A stretch of 64,000 nucleotides of DNA from Alphaproteobacteria bacterium (GCA_017502865.1 JAFVUD010000004.1:24333-88332); one strand, 5' to 3'; positions 41,988 through 51,642 are shown, counted from the stretch's first letter. Program-made: numbers and translations. Notes: generated by a model not told the origin, from the sequence alone.

Positions 41988-43172
41988 ATGGAAAGTTTCG
42001 CAAACTTTTTTACAGAAAATTTTGTGCAGTGTTGGGGCTGCGAGGTCTTTGATAGACTGTTCCAAATTGTATCAAATGCAACAGCACTGATTTATGATAA
42101 ATTGGTGTGGCTGTGCATTATTACATTCTGTGCAGTATTCACAGTATTTGTTATCAATGCGGTTCATCAAAATATCAAAGGCGGTGGCAAAGATCCGTGG
42201 TATGAAAAATCAATTCAAAAGGTTATTATAAATTCTATTGTTGCAATGGGAATTCTGGGAATGGGAATTACGGTGCCACGTGTAATTTCGCAAATCACAT
42301 TTGAACCAGTTGCCCAGATTGCAGTGTCATATACCCAGGCACTGATTCAGCAAGACACAGAAACAATTAATGAACGTGTGACATATCAACCAATGGATAT
42401 GGATGATACGGGTGTTTTCCGCCCACAGTTGCGTGACAAAATTATTTTGATGATGAAAACAACCACGTCTGCATTCCAATCGTATATCAAATTGGGGATT
42501 GCAGTTATGGACAGTGCGTTTTCATGGGAAGCGTTGCTGGGGATTGGGGCGTTGGTGCGGCATATCATGATATTCTTTATCGGGCTGTATTTGTTCTATG
42601 CGTTTTTCAAATTATTTATTCGATATTGTTTTTATTTCATAGATATCACAGTTGCAATGGCGTTCTTTGTTTTCTTTTTCCCGCTGTCTGTTATGTTGAT
42701 GTCGTTTAACGGTGCAGAACATTTGCCAGCGGTTGTTAAAAATATTGGAAACGCCGCTGGTAAAGACCAAATCAAAAAACTGATTAACGCAATTGTTGCA
42801 TTGGCGGCATGCGTAATGACATATACGGTTATGTTGATTATTCTGGCACGATTCTTTACAGATACAGATGTGTCCAGTGCAGATTTTATGAACAAAATTT
42901 TATCAGGCGATGTATTCGAAGCAAATATTTCCGACGAAAATATGGCCGCATTGACATTGGTCAGTGCAACAGCATTGGTTTATGTGTTAAACTTTATATT
43001 CAGTCAAATCCCACAGGTCACAAAAATGATTCTAAGTGCATTTAACGTCAGCGAAGAAAAACAAATGAGTGAACAGTTGGCAGATGATGCAATCAACCTG
43101 ACTAAAGATATTGCGAATACTGCAATCAAGGTTGGCAAAACAATTGTTTCGGGGGGCGAAGAGAAAAAGTAA
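41988..43172 (+). CDS. TrbL/VirB6-like polytopic membrane protein 3
   Basis: The 394-residue protein has no cleavable signal. 'CWGCEVFDRLFQIV' (CxxC at 15/18) precedes the first helix, matching the CxxC of proteins 1 and 4. At least six helices follow, with 'FFIGLYLFYAFFKLFIRYCF' and 'FFFPLSVMLMSFNGAEHLP'. The last 60 residues are polar ('SEEKQMSEQLADDAINLTKD'). The next gene starts directly after its stop codon. Confidence 0.6.
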   Translation: MESFANFFTENFVQCWGCEVFDRLFQIVSNATALIYDKLVWLCIITFCAVFTVFVINAVHQNIKGGGKDPWYEKSIQKVIINSIVAMGILGMGITVPRVISQITFEPVAQIAVSYTQALIQQDTETINERVTYQPMDMDDTGVFRPQLRDKIILMMKTTTSAFQSYIKLGIAVMDSAFSWEALLGIGALVRHIMIFFIGLYLFYAFFKLFIRYCFYFIDITVAMAFFVFFFPLSVMLMSFNGAEHLPAVVKNIGNAAGKDQIKKLINAIVALAACVMTYTVMLIILARFFTDTDVSSADFMNKILSGDVFEANISDENMAALTLVSATALVYVLNFIFSQIPQVTKMILSAFNVSEEKQMSEQLADDAINLTKDIANTAIKVGKTIVSGGEEKK

Positions 43173-44597
43173 ATGAAGGCACACCTGATTCTTTTAGCGG
43201 TTCGGTTTGTAATGTTGGCCATTGCGTTGGGGGTGGGCATTTGGTATTTGTCGTCGTCCATCGGTGGGGCGGCATTGACGTATTCCAGCATGGATAATTT
43301 CTTGGTCGCAATTGGGGCCGGCGAAGATGTTGCCAGTGCAAACGGATGTTTCTTGTGCAGATATATTGGTGATTTATTCGGTATTATCGGTGATGCAACA
43401 GAAATGTTCTGGGAAAGAATGTTGGATACGCTGTTGGTTATTATGGCGTTGGGGTTTGGTTTGTATCTGGTTATAACAGGAATTTTCCATGTATGGAACG
43501 CAACCAAGGATGCTGCAAAATTAGACGACAATGAAAAAAAGATAAACTTTCGTGCATGGTTTGACAAGGTTGTTAAGCAAGGTATTCGGGTATTATTCTG
43601 TGTTGGGCTGATTGGTGGCCTGGGGATGGGTGGCGTTACCGCATTAAAGGTTATTTCCAACGTTGTTATTACACCTGTGTTGTTTGTGGGCGGACAATTG
43701 GCAATGGCGGCAACCGGTGTCGCCCAGGCGACCCAATGTGGTGCGTTAATCGCAACCGACGGTGGGGTTTTATCATCTGTGCTGGGGCCATTTATGTGCG
43801 TTATTGGAAATATTAACAGTGTAATGTTGGCCGGGGCAGCAGGCGGATTTGCAATGATGAATTATGCGTGGCTGGGGATGGGCGGCGGAATACTGACATG
43901 GGTTGCAGGCTTGGCGTTAGTTATAACATTTTTAATCATTGGGTTTGATTTGTTCTTTCAAATTTTGTCCGTGGTTTTCAAACTGATATTCTTAATCATA
44001 TTTATGCCATTCTTGTTGGCGGCGTATGCGTTCGAAGGTGCATGGAAGGTGGCCAGCGGATTAGTCGGCAAGGGAATAAATATGCTGATTAATTCTGCGA
44101 TAAAAATCGTGGTGATTACGTTAAAGGTGGTAATTGTTTACGCAACCGTATCGTATGCCGCCGATGCAACATTCCCAGGGCCTGTGGATGGGTACAGTGC
44201 GATGCTGCCACCGATGCTGGGCAAGCCCGTCGAAAACCCAGATGCACAAACGTTATCTGTGATGAAGGTTTTTGCAGATTGCGAACAGGTCGCATTGGCA
44301 GATGGCGAAATGGACCAAGATAAATTCACAAATTGCTTTACCGCACAGCGGGCGATGGTCGAAAGACAATATCCAGGGGCATTTGATTTCTTGGATGACG
44401 GGTGGGATTTCCTGATATTAATGTTGGGGGTCGCATTCTTGTATTTCTATGTAATCAAGGACAAGGTTGAAGGTTTGTTGGCCGGGGTTGGTGGCGAAGA
44501 CTTTGACTTTGGCGGACAGATTAAACAGTTGGGTAAAAATGTTTGGGGATTGCCAACAAAAATCGCAGGTGCAATTACCGAAAAAATGGGAAAGTAA
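43173..44597 (+). CDS. TrbL/VirB6-like polytopic membrane protein 4
   Basis: The 474-residue protein is the longest of the set. After an N-terminal helix, 'NGCFLCRYIGDLFGII' (CxxC at 59/62) precedes the next helix. About eight helices follow, with 'ISNVVITPVLFVGGQLAMAA' and 'FNFG'-like turns. A periplasmic loop near residue 330-380 has two further Cys ('VFADCEQVALADGEM', 'FTNCFTAQ'). The C-terminus has a Gly-rich acidic-basic tail. It is separated by 3 bases from the last gene. Confidence 0.6.
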   Translation: MKAHLILLAVRFVMLAIALGVGIWYLSSSIGGAALTYSSMDNFLVAIGAGEDVASANGCFLCRYIGDLFGIIGDATEMFWERMLDTLLVIMALGFGLYLVITGIFHVWNATKDAAKLDDNEKKINFRAWFDKVVKQGIRVLFCVGLIGGLGMGGVTALKVISNVVITPVLFVGGQLAMAATGVAQATQCGALIATDGGVLSSVLGPFMCVIGNINSVMLAGAAGGFAMMNYAWLGMGGGILTWVAGLALVITFLIIGFDLFFQILSVVFKLIFLIIFMPFLLAAYAFEGAWKVASGLVGKGINMLINSAIKIVVITLKVVIVYATVSYAADATFPGPVDGYSAMLPPMLGKPVENPDAQTLSVMKVFADCEQVALADGEMDQDKFTNCFTAQRAMVERQYPGAFDFLDDGWDFLILMLGVAFLYFYVIKDKVEGLLAGVGGEDFDFGGQIKQLGKNVWGLPTKIAGAITEKMGK

Positions 44598-44600
44598 ATT

Positions 44601-45902
44601 TTGTTAAAGAATATATGTAAATTTTTATCAATATTGATGGTCGCATTTACATGCAATGTGTCTGTGGCGGCAACAGCCAACATTCCAAATGGAAATATTG
44701 GGGACTATGGTTCGTGGGCAACAAAGGAAAACCACGAAATGCTGATGTCTGCGATGAAGGAAGACTTTAACAATTTCGAACCACAGATTGCAAAAAATCA
44801 AATTATGGACGACTATGTCCCGGTCGAAGCCAAGGTTGGTATGGCATTTATGAATGCAATGACACATGTGGGGGCGGTTCTGGATTCGGCACTGGTACGG
44901 TTTGCAGTTATTTTTATTTTGATTATGTACGCATTCTGGGTTGGGTTTGAAGCATACATGTCTATCAGCCAGGGTCAGGATATACAAAAACTGGGCAAAG
45001 ATATTTTAATTAAATCTATTAAAATTGTGTTCTGGATTATTTTAATACGACTGGGGCCGGCAAAATTGTTTATGACGATTATGATGCCGTTGCTGTGGAT
45101 TGGAACACATTCGGCAGATTTAATATTAAATGCAGTTGCCAGTGTCACGGGTGCACAGTTGCCAGACACGTGTGCGGCAATTCATAACTATGTCGTTGCC
45201 AATGCAGACCCAGGTATGCTGTTGGATCCAGGTGCAGCAGCAAACATTATGTGTTTGCCAACACGGTTATCTGGGTTCTTTACCGCAGGGGTTGTGGCCG
45301 GTTGGAAATGGATGGTGGCCGGTCTGGGGGTCAGTGCATTTTCATTTATTTTGGGTTTGGGAATGATTGTACTGTTCCTGATTAATGCATGGAAATTCAC
45401 ACTGATGGCGTTGGGGGTTATTGCAGATTTGTTTATCGGGGTGTTTATGTTGCCATTTACGGCTATTTCCGAAACGGTCAGCCAGACATCATATAAAGGT
45501 ATCGCCGGTAATGTTTATAACAGTTTCACCGGGATATTCAAAACAGAATCGCTGAAATCACAATTCGACAGATTTATCAGTGCAACGATTTATTTCGTTG
45601 TGTTGTCTGTGGTGATTGCGGTTTGCGTGGCACTGTTAAGTGGCGTTATCACCACAGATACGGCGACACAAATACCATCGCTGAAAAATACAGGATTTTT
45701 GCCAATATTGCTGACTGCGATTTTGGTTGGATATTTGGCCAATCGTGCAGACCAGATTGCCAAAGACTGGGGCGGCAGTGTCAGTGGTACATTCGGTCAA
45801 AAATTTGCCCAACGATTTACCAATGATGTTAAAACAGTTGTCAAAGACACGTACGAAACAGGTAAAAAGTGGGTCAAGATTATTCGTGAAGAATCTAAAT
45901 AA
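44601..45902 (+). CDS. TrbL/VirB6-like polytopic membrane protein 5
   Basis: The 433-residue protein starts with TTG, as no ATG precedes the signal peptide ('FLSILMVAFTCNVSVAATA'). There is an 80-residue polar region, then about six helices ('FAVIFILIMYAFWVGFEAYM', 'KSIKIVFWIILIRLGPAKLF'). A loop has two Cys ('PDTCAAIHNYV', 'NIMCLPTRL'), and the central part 'LMALGVIADLFIGVFMLPFT' is VirB6-like. The basic tail ('TNDVKTVVKDTYETGKKWVK') resembles that of protein 2. It lacks the N-terminal CxxC. No terminator was seen before the convergent helicase gene. Confidence 0.6.
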   Translation: MLKNICKFLSILMVAFTCNVSVAATANIPNGNIGDYGSWATKENHEMLMSAMKEDFNNFEPQIAKNQIMDDYVPVEAKVGMAFMNAMTHVGAVLDSALVRFAVIFILIMYAFWVGFEAYMSISQGQDIQKLGKDILIKSIKIVFWIILIRLGPAKLFMTIMMPLLWIGTHSADLILNAVASVTGAQLPDTCAAIHNYVVANADPGMLLDPGAAANIMCLPTRLSGFFTAGVVAGWKWMVAGLGVSAFSFILGLGMIVLFLINAWKFTLMALGVIADLFIGVFMLPFTAISETVSQTSYKGIAGNVYNSFTGIFKTESLKSQFDRFISATIYFVVLSVVIAVCVALLSGVITTDTATQIPSLKNTGFLPILLTAILVGYLANRADQIAKDWGGSVSGTFGQKFAQRFTNDVKTVVKDTYETGKKWVKIIREESK

Positions 45903-45904
45903 AA

Positions 45905-47995
45905 CTAGCCCAAAAACTTTACGTATTGGCGGGCGACTTTTTTTATCCCACGGGCTTTGAATGCGACGGTTAAAATATCACCAGATTCATCAATAACAAC
46001 CCCCATGCCCATTTCAGCATGCGATATCATTTTACCCTTGGCCGATGGGGTGACGGCGGGCCGTGGTTTTGGCCGGGCTTCGTATGATTGGGATACAGTT
46101 GGCCGATACGTAGATGTGCGTGGGGACGAACCCTGGAAATCCAGATAGCGATTATCGATTTCAGTAATAAAGCGACTGGGGGAATTATATTGGCGGGAAC
46201 CAAATATCATTCGTGACATCGCATTGGATATTATGCAACGACGACGGGCACGTGTTATCGCAACATAGGCCAGACGGCGTTCTTCTTCGATGGCACCTTC
46301 GCCGATGGCTTTGTCATTGGGAAATATGCCCTCTTCCCAGGCGGGCAGAAAGACAGTGTCGAATTCCAAACCTTTGGCGGCGTGAATTGTCATGATTGAC
46401 ACCATGTTTCCTTCGATAACGTCGGTGTCGTTGTCGTCGGTCATCATCAAGGCGGCCTGTTCCAAGAAATCGGCAATGGTGTCGTATTTAGATATTACAC
46501 CGGTTATCAATTCACGAATGTTTGACAGACGGTCGGCGGCATCGGCATCTTTGGATTCGGTCCACATTTTGATATAGCCCGCCCGGTCCAGTAATGTTTG
46601 GGCGGCATCACGGGGTGCCATTGTTTCCCATTCAAAATCAAATGCAGATAAAAATTCATCTGCGGCAGATTTTTGTTTCGCCGTTAAACCGGTACCATCA
46701 CGCAGGGCCGACATTAAATTCGTGCCAGATGCACGCAATTTTTCAATTGCACGATCCCCAAAGCCACGACGTGGTTTGCCAATCACACGCAAAAATGACA
46801 TGTCGTCAAATGGAAATGCCAGCAAACGTAAATACGCAATCGCATCACGAATTTCGGCACGATCATAGAACTTGGTCGCACCAATCAATTTATATGGAAT
46901 TGAACGCACGGCAAATGCTTCTTCGAACAGGCGAGACAATGAACCAGATCGAATCAAAACGGTATAATTTGAATAACAGTGTGCATCGTCACGCAGAATA
47001 CTGTCTGCGATTATGCGAGCTTCGTCCAGGTCAGATGGCAATGTTAATACATAGACCAGTTCACCATCGCCATTTGCAGGATAAACCTTTAATGCCTTTG
47101 TATACCTTTGCGTATTGTGAGCAATTAAAGAATTTGCAGCACCTAAAATATTGCCAGTACTTCTGTAATTTGTATCAATAATAATACTTGTTTCGTCATA
47201 CAGTTTAGCAAACCCTAAGATATGTTTGCTTTCTGCACCACGCCATGAATAGATAGACTGGTCATCATCGCCCACACAAAACAAGTACCTGCCCTCTCTC
47301 TTGCTTTTTTCTTTTGGCATAAGTGCAATAATAAATTCCATTTGTGCACTGTTTACATCCTGAAACTCGTCAACAAAAATGTATTTAAACTGGGATTGGT
47401 ACCGGGATAAAATGTCTGGGAATTTATCAAACAGTTCCAGAACACGTAAAATAATATCACCAAAATCAACCGCATTCAGGCGACGTAATTCAGCATTGTA
47501 TGCGTTGAATAATTTATCTTTGTTCTGTAATGCGACCAGACCTTTGTCTTTGATTGATGAAAATTCTTCGACAAAGTCACCGGGGGTTTTCGTCGTTGTG
47601 CCATGATTGGCCAACACGGTTTTTATAACAGATTTCTGCTCATCTTCGCCATAAATCAAGAAATCACGTCGCATATCCAGACGTTCTGCGTTGGCACGCA
47701 ATATGCGCAGACAAATCGAATGGAATGTTCCACACCAAATGTCACCAGAATACCAACTGCCATTAGCAAGTGCCGCCAATCTGCTTTTCATTTCATTTGC
47801 GGCTTTATTGGTAAAGGTTAAAGCCATAATTTCCCAGGGTTTAACATCTGGCTGGGTATTTAACACATATGCAATGCGGGTGGTTAAAACACGGGTTTTG
47901 CCAGTACCTGCACCAGCCAACACCAATTGTGCCCCTGCGGTTGTTTCAACGGCAAGACGCTGTTGTGGATTAAGATTTTCTAGATTTAAATTCAT
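45905..47995 (-). CDS. uvrD: UvrD/PcrA-family DNA helicase
   Basis: The 696-residue protein unwinds DNA with ATP during repair and replication. It has Walker A 'AGAGTGKTRVL', motif II 'VDEFQDVN', motif III 'DDDQSIYSWRGA' and motif VI 'VAITRARRR'. The ATG at 47995 is chosen because the family consensus 'LNPQQRLAVE' follows at once; an ORF extends 58 codons upstream through the promoter. There is no SD: TTGATA, 17, TATAAT and then 6 bases to the ATG imply a leaderless mRNA. Divergent from dnaQ. The C-terminal Tudor-like part is kept ('GMGVVIDESGDILTVAFKAR'). Confidence 0.93.
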   Translation of the reverse strand: MNLNLENLNPQQRLAVETTAGAQLVLAGAGTGKTRVLTTRIAYVLNTQPDVKPWEIMALTFTNKAANEMKSRLAALANGSWYSGDIWCGTFHSICLRILRANAERLDMRRDFLIYGEDEQKSVIKTVLANHGTTTKTPGDFVEEFSSIKDKGLVALQNKDKLFNAYNAELRRLNAVDFGDIILRVLELFDKFPDILSRYQSQFKYIFVDEFQDVNSAQMEFIIALMPKEKSKREGRYLFCVGDDDQSIYSWRGAESKHILGFAKLYDETSIIIDTNYRSTGNILGAANSLIAHNTQRYTKALKVYPANGDGELVYVLTLPSDLDEARIIADSILRDDAHCYSNYTVLIRSGSLSRLFEEAFAVRSIPYKLIGATKFYDRAEIRDAIAYLRLLAFPFDDMSFLRVIGKPRRGFGDRAIEKLRASGTNLMSALRDGTGLTAKQKSAADEFLSAFDFEWETMAPRDAAQTLLDRAGYIKMWTESKDADAADRLSNIRELITGVISKYDTIADFLEQAALMMTDDNDTDVIEGNMVSIMTIHAAKGLEFDTVFLPAWEEGIFPNDKAIGEGAIEEERRLAYVAITRARRRCIISNAMSRMIFGSRQYNSPSRFITEIDNRYLDFQGSSPRTSTYRPTVSQSYEARPKPRPAVTPSAKGKMISHAEMGMGVVIDESGDILTVAFKARGIKKVARQYVKFLG

Positions 47996-48001
47996 CGTTC
48001 C

Positions 48002-48030
48002 ATTATAATACCACAAACATTTATTATCAA
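48002..48030 (-). promoter_or_regulatory. Promoter of uvrD, predicted leaderless, overlapping dnaQ promoter
   Basis: On the minus strand TTGATA (48025-48030), 17 bases, TATAAT (48002-48007) and 6 bases to the ATG at 47995. The sequence ATTATAAT also gives TATAAT on the plus strand (48004-48009), so both genes may share the -10. Confidence 0.7.
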
Positions 48031-48046
48031 GGACTGGAAATTTCGC

Positions 48047-48742
48047 ATGAAACGTATTATTTGCTTTGACATTGAAACAACTGGGCTGGAATATCTGCGT
48101 GGCGACAGATGCATTGAAATCGGTGCGGTAGAGGTTATAGACGGACAAATCACAAATAACAGTTTCCATGAATATATCAATCCAGATGGCAAAATTATTC
48201 CGCCTGATTCATATATGGTTCACAAAATTTCCAATGCGTTTTTGGAAGACAAACCAAAAATGGCAGAGATTGCACCAAAGTTCTTGGAATTTATCGGGGA
48301 CAGCCCCATTGTCGCACATAACGGATTTGATTTTGACTTTCCATTTATTAATCACGAATTGTCTATGATGGGGCTGCCCCAGATTCCACGCAACCAGCAG
48401 ATGGATTCTATTGTGATTGCACGCAATCGGGTTTTTGGACCCAAAAGTTATTCATTGGACGCATTGGCGAAATGGTATGGAATATCACTGACGGCACGTG
48501 CCGATGCACACGGTGCGTTGATTGACGCAGAAATTCTGGCCAAGGTGTTTTTGGAACTGGAAAACACAGCACCCGCCCCAGACGTTGCAGAAATTATTGC
48601 CAAGCAACACGAAGCCATGCTGAACCATCCAAAGGTTGGTGGGGATTTCCCACGGCGATCTTTTCCAGCCCCCGAAGAAGATTTGGCGGCACACCATGAA
48701 TTCTTGGTCAAGGCAAAGATTATCGAAGAAACACAACAATAA
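48047..48742 (+). CDS. dnaQ: DNA polymerase III epsilon subunit (proofreading exonuclease)
   Basis: The 231-residue protein has the DEDDh exonuclease motifs: 'FDIETTGLEY' (Asp, Glu), 'HNGFDFDFPFINHE' (Asp) and 'ADAHGALIDAEILAKV' (His, Asp). It removes mismatched bases during replication. The C-terminal tail ('FLVKAKIIEETQQ') would contact the polymerase subunit. AAGGA lies 13 bases before the ATG. Confidence 0.93.
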   Translation: MKRIICFDIETTGLEYLRGDRCIEIGAVEVIDGQITNNSFHEYINPDGKIIPPDSYMVHKISNAFLEDKPKMAEIAPKFLEFIGDSPIVAHNGFDFDFPFINHELSMMGLPQIPRNQQMDSIVIARNRVFGPKSYSLDALAKWYGISLTARADAHGALIDAEILAKVFLELENTAPAPDVAEIIAKQHEAMLNHPKVGGDFPRRSFPAPEEDLAAHHEFLVKAKIIEETQQ

Positions 48743-48768
48743 AAAAACGGCATTTCGCCGTTTTTTTA
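48741..48768. terminator. Bidirectional intrinsic terminator
   Basis: ACGGCATTTCGCCGT with A- and T-runs ends dnaQ and Cys-rich gene B. Confidence 0.85.
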
Positions 48769-50982
48769 ATTCCCAGAATTTATCATATCGCAATATCCGG
48801 TTGTTGGATTTGGTATAAACCCAGAATCACACACACAATGCGAATTTACATACCCCGACGTGCCCGCAGTACCAGCGACAGAGGTAAATGTAGAATCGCC
48901 AGGACACAGAACGTCTTGCATTGCGACATTTGCAATACAGGTGATATATTTGTCATTTATACATGATTGATTCCCGCCGCAACTACTGGTATCACAGCCG
49001 GCGGTGCGTTCGCCTGTGTTTGGGTCAACCATTGTGAAATCGCTGTATGCACTGTAATCAAATGCAGCATAACCACAGGTCAGTGCAACATTGCGACATG
49101 CACCACGCACAACACGATACAGGGATTCAATATCTGTGTCATCGCCCCATGCGTTCATATAGCCCATTTGGCGATCTATGCATGATTCAACATCGGCCAG
49201 GCATGTTGCGGCGTAATCGCCGACAAGTTTCTGTTGTGCTTCGTTAATCTGGGTCATTGCATAGCGGACGTACGACACAACAACTTCGTTATATGGGTCG
49301 TATATTCCATTTTCGTCGTATGTGATATCCTGGCACTGGTCCAGAACGTGACGACACAGGCCACCGTCCTGGGCGGTGTCGCCCATGCCAATTAAATTCA
49401 ATAATTTGTTTGCAATGCACATGCCGTTATTGTTTGTATCAGACAGACAAACAGCATCTGTGATAGATGTCAGTGCATATGATTTTGTTAAGAAATCTTT
49501 GTTAATGGTCGCCGCTGCAAATTTTTTCATGTACGCCAGTGGTTGTTGCGGACTGCGTCCCAATATGATTTCACCACTGTTGTCGATATAGGTATTGGTT
49601 GGGTCAACACAATTATAATAATTACCACCACAGACATAATCGTCCGTCATGCAAATATTCAGTGCCGCAACACAATTTTTCGCATCGTATTGATTTTTAT
49701 TCTGGGCAACCGCTGTGCGGGCAGACTGCAACATTGTTTCAGCACTGCGAACATTGTTTTTTATTGTTTCGTTTTGTTTTTCCAGGGATGCCGCATAGGA
49801 CATGCAATCTTTGTCGATATTAATGTCATATGCCATTGTGATTTGTTCTGCATCGCCGCCGGCATCAACACACTGGGTCAAAATGTGTTTGCAGTGATTT
49901 TTTGCTGTTTCATACAATGCGACACCACGTTTGTTCGATGCACGTGCATCTTCGCTGGCGGTGCCCATCAAATTTATCCCAGACAGGTCAACCAGATTCG
50001 AAGAAAATGTAAAATCCAGGTCCAATATGCCTGTTGCATTTTCGGCATAGGACGATGATATTTGGGATGGATCTTTTATCATGGCGGCAATATCTTTTAA
50101 TGCCGCAGACATATCAGATTTATCCGTCTTGGACGCCATTTCTTCTTCGGCGACGGTGCCACTGTTCATGACTTCGATTTCTTCGGGGGTCAGGCCGATA
50201 TAGCGAATACGTTGGGCAACTTCGTTCAATTCGGTATTTGCCGCAGCCGCCGCACGGGCAACACGGGTGTAATTGCTGTAATTAGAACTGCATGAACAAC
50301 GGCCCATTGTGTCATCAACGACATTGCAGAACATATCCATACATTCAGCATACTGGGTTTGACACATTTTGTGCAGTTCGTTTATGTTTTCCATCTGGGC
50401 ACGCACGGGTGCAAATTGTTCCAATGCACCGGCACGGGCGGATACAGAACGGACCGCTTCGTCCATGTTGGAACGTGTTTGAATATCTGTGCCGGCGATT
50501 GTGGCACGGCCCCCAACCTCGGCCGTGGTGGGGCGTAATGATAACCCCATACGACGTACCGTTGGATTATTGTTTATAGATGCAGATGATACACGGGCAT
50601 TACGACCAACCGTAGATACCGCAGAATCCAGTTTTGCACGTGCATCCGCGGGGTTCGCATTGCGGGCAATGGGGGCACGTGATTGGGTGGTGCGTGATAC
50701 ATCTGGGTTAGTTTTTGTTATAACCGTTTCTGCTGTATCGGGGGTTGATGCAGTCACACGGGACACAACCGGTTGGGTTTGAGATGCAGCACGGGATTTA
50801 TTTGAAACAGTGGCCGCACGGGATACAACAGATGATTTATTTGTTTGGGGCACGTCAACAGATGCAGCCTGGGCATCACTGGTTCGCGTATTGGTACCCG
50901 GAATAACACGTGCAGCCGTTGCACCAAACGCAGATGGTGCAAATAATAACAACAATAAAATTTGCGTTGAAAGTTTTTTCAT
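48766..50982 (-). CDS. Large exported Cys-rich protein (paralogue B)
   Basis: The 738-residue protein is a paralogue of A (35192). It has a signal peptide ('ILLLLLFAPSAFGATA'), 'ARVIPGTNTRT', a disordered R/S/T/V-rich part to about residue 120, and the segment 121-165 ('STVGRNARVSSASINNNP') shared with A. The core has 'CQTQYAECMDMFCNVVD', 'GRCSCSSN', 'CGGNYYNCVDPTNTYID' and 'GACRNVALTCGYAAF'. It ends earlier than A, after 'CVCDSGFIPNPTTGYC', a single EGF-like turn. It should be exported and oxidised. No catalytic motif is visible. The short leader ends in AGGGA directly before the ATG, after TGGTATAAT. Confidence 0.8.
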   Translation of the reverse strand: MKKLSTQILLLLLFAPSAFGATAARVIPGTNTRTSDAQAASVDVPQTNKSSVVSRAATVSNKSRAASQTQPVVSRVTASTPDTAETVITKTNPDVSRTTQSRAPIARNANPADARAKLDSAVSTVGRNARVSSASINNNPTVRRMGLSLRPTTAEVGGRATIAGTDIQTRSNMDEAVRSVSARAGALEQFAPVRAQMENINELHKMCQTQYAECMDMFCNVVDDTMGRCSCSSNYSNYTRVARAAAAANTELNEVAQRIRYIGLTPEEIEVMNSGTVAEEEMASKTDKSDMSAALKDIAAMIKDPSQISSSYAENATGILDLDFTFSSNLVDLSGINLMGTASEDARASNKRGVALYETAKNHCKHILTQCVDAGGDAEQITMAYDINIDKDCMSYAASLEKQNETIKNNVRSAETMLQSARTAVAQNKNQYDAKNCVAALNICMTDDYVCGGNYYNCVDPTNTYIDNSGEIILGRSPQQPLAYMKKFAAATINKDFLTKSYALTSITDAVCLSDTNNNGMCIANKLLNLIGMGDTAQDGGLCRHVLDQCQDITYDENGIYDPYNEVVVSYVRYAMTQINEAQQKLVGDYAATCLADVESCIDRQMGYMNAWGDDTDIESLYRVVRGACRNVALTCGYAAFDYSAYSDFTMVDPNTGERTAGCDTSSCGGNQSCINDKYITCIANVAMQDVLCPGDSTFTSVAGTAGTSGYVNSHCVCDSGFIPNPTTGYCDMINSGN

Positions 50983-51037
50983 TCCCTGTACGGATAATTA
51001 TACCACAAAAGCCCGCACCAGACAAAGAAATTGAATT

Positions 51038-51066
51038 AAAAAAATCCCCCGATTGGGGGATTAATC
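51038..51066 (-). terminator. Terminator of rplU-rpmA
   Basis: The hairpin TCCCCCAATCGGGGGA on the minus strand is followed by a T-run. Confidence 0.85.
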
Positions 51067-51067
51067 T

Positions 51068-51331
51068 TTAGGCTTCGGTTTCTGGAACAACAGAAACTGT
51101 TTTTCTGTCACCGTTGCCTTTCTTGAATTTAACAATACCTGCGATTTTCGCAAATAATGTGTGGTCTTTACCCATACCAACATTCAAGCCAGGATGTACA
51201 GATGTACCACGTTGGCGAATGATGATGTTGCCTGGGATAACGCGGCTGCCACCTGCCTTTTTAACGCCAAGTCTGCGTCCGGCTGAGTCGCGTCCGTTCG
51301 ATGATGCGGAACCCGCTTTCTTGTGTGCCAT
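51068..51331 (-). CDS. rpmA: 50S ribosomal protein L27
   Basis: The 87-residue product has the L27 signature: '[20 protein letters not shown]', '[13 protein letters not shown]' and '[10 protein letters not shown]'. Its N-terminus reaches the peptidyl-transferase centre. The SD is AAGGAG. It lies 11 bases after rplU and is co-transcribed with it. Confidence 0.97.
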   Translation of the reverse strand: MAHKKAGSASSNGRDSAGRRLGVKKAGGSRVIPGNIIIRQRGTSVHPGLNVGMGKDHTLFAKIAGIVKFKKGNGDRKTVSVVPETEA

Positions 51332-51342
51332 AGTTTATCTCC

Positions 51343-51642
51343 TTAGGCTTTGATTGCTGTGATTTTCAGAACAGTGATGAACTGACGATGACCGGCTGTG
51401 CGGCGATAGTTCTGGCGACGTTTTTTCTTGAATACCAAGATTTTGTCTGCACGTTTCTGTTCGATTACTTCTGCGACAACTTTGGCACCGTCAACGAATG
51501 GTGTACCAACTTTGTCACCGACCATTAAAACCTGGTCGAATTCTACGTTGCCGGTTGCATCCAGTTTTTCAACCTTGATAATATCGCCCGCCTGGACACG
51601 ATATTGTTTGCCACCGGTTTGAAAGATTGCATAATCGCTCAT
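51343..51642 (-). CDS. rplU: 50S ribosomal protein L21
   Basis: The 99-residue product starts '[16 protein letters not shown]' and contains '[17 protein letters not shown]', typical of L21. It begins the rplU-rpmA operon. The SD is AAGGAAAG. The promoter region carries a pair of long direct repeats. In many bacteria obg follows rpmA; here a terminator does. Confidence 0.97.
   Translation of the reverse strand: MSDYAIFQTGGKQYRVQAGDIIKVEKLDATGNVEFDQVLMVGDKVGTPFVDGAKVVAEVIEQKRADKILVFKKKRRQNYRRTAGHRQFITVLKITAIKA

Noticed and set aside
43004..43660. A 218-codon minus frame in the TrbL/VirB6-like operon
   Set aside because: It spans the junction of two rightward genes with conserved motifs and mirrors their hydrophobic codons.
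45905..48169. Longer helicase ORF that starts at 48169
   Set aside because: The extra 58 residues have no family match, run through the promoter and overlap dnaQ; the consensus N-terminus starts at 47995.
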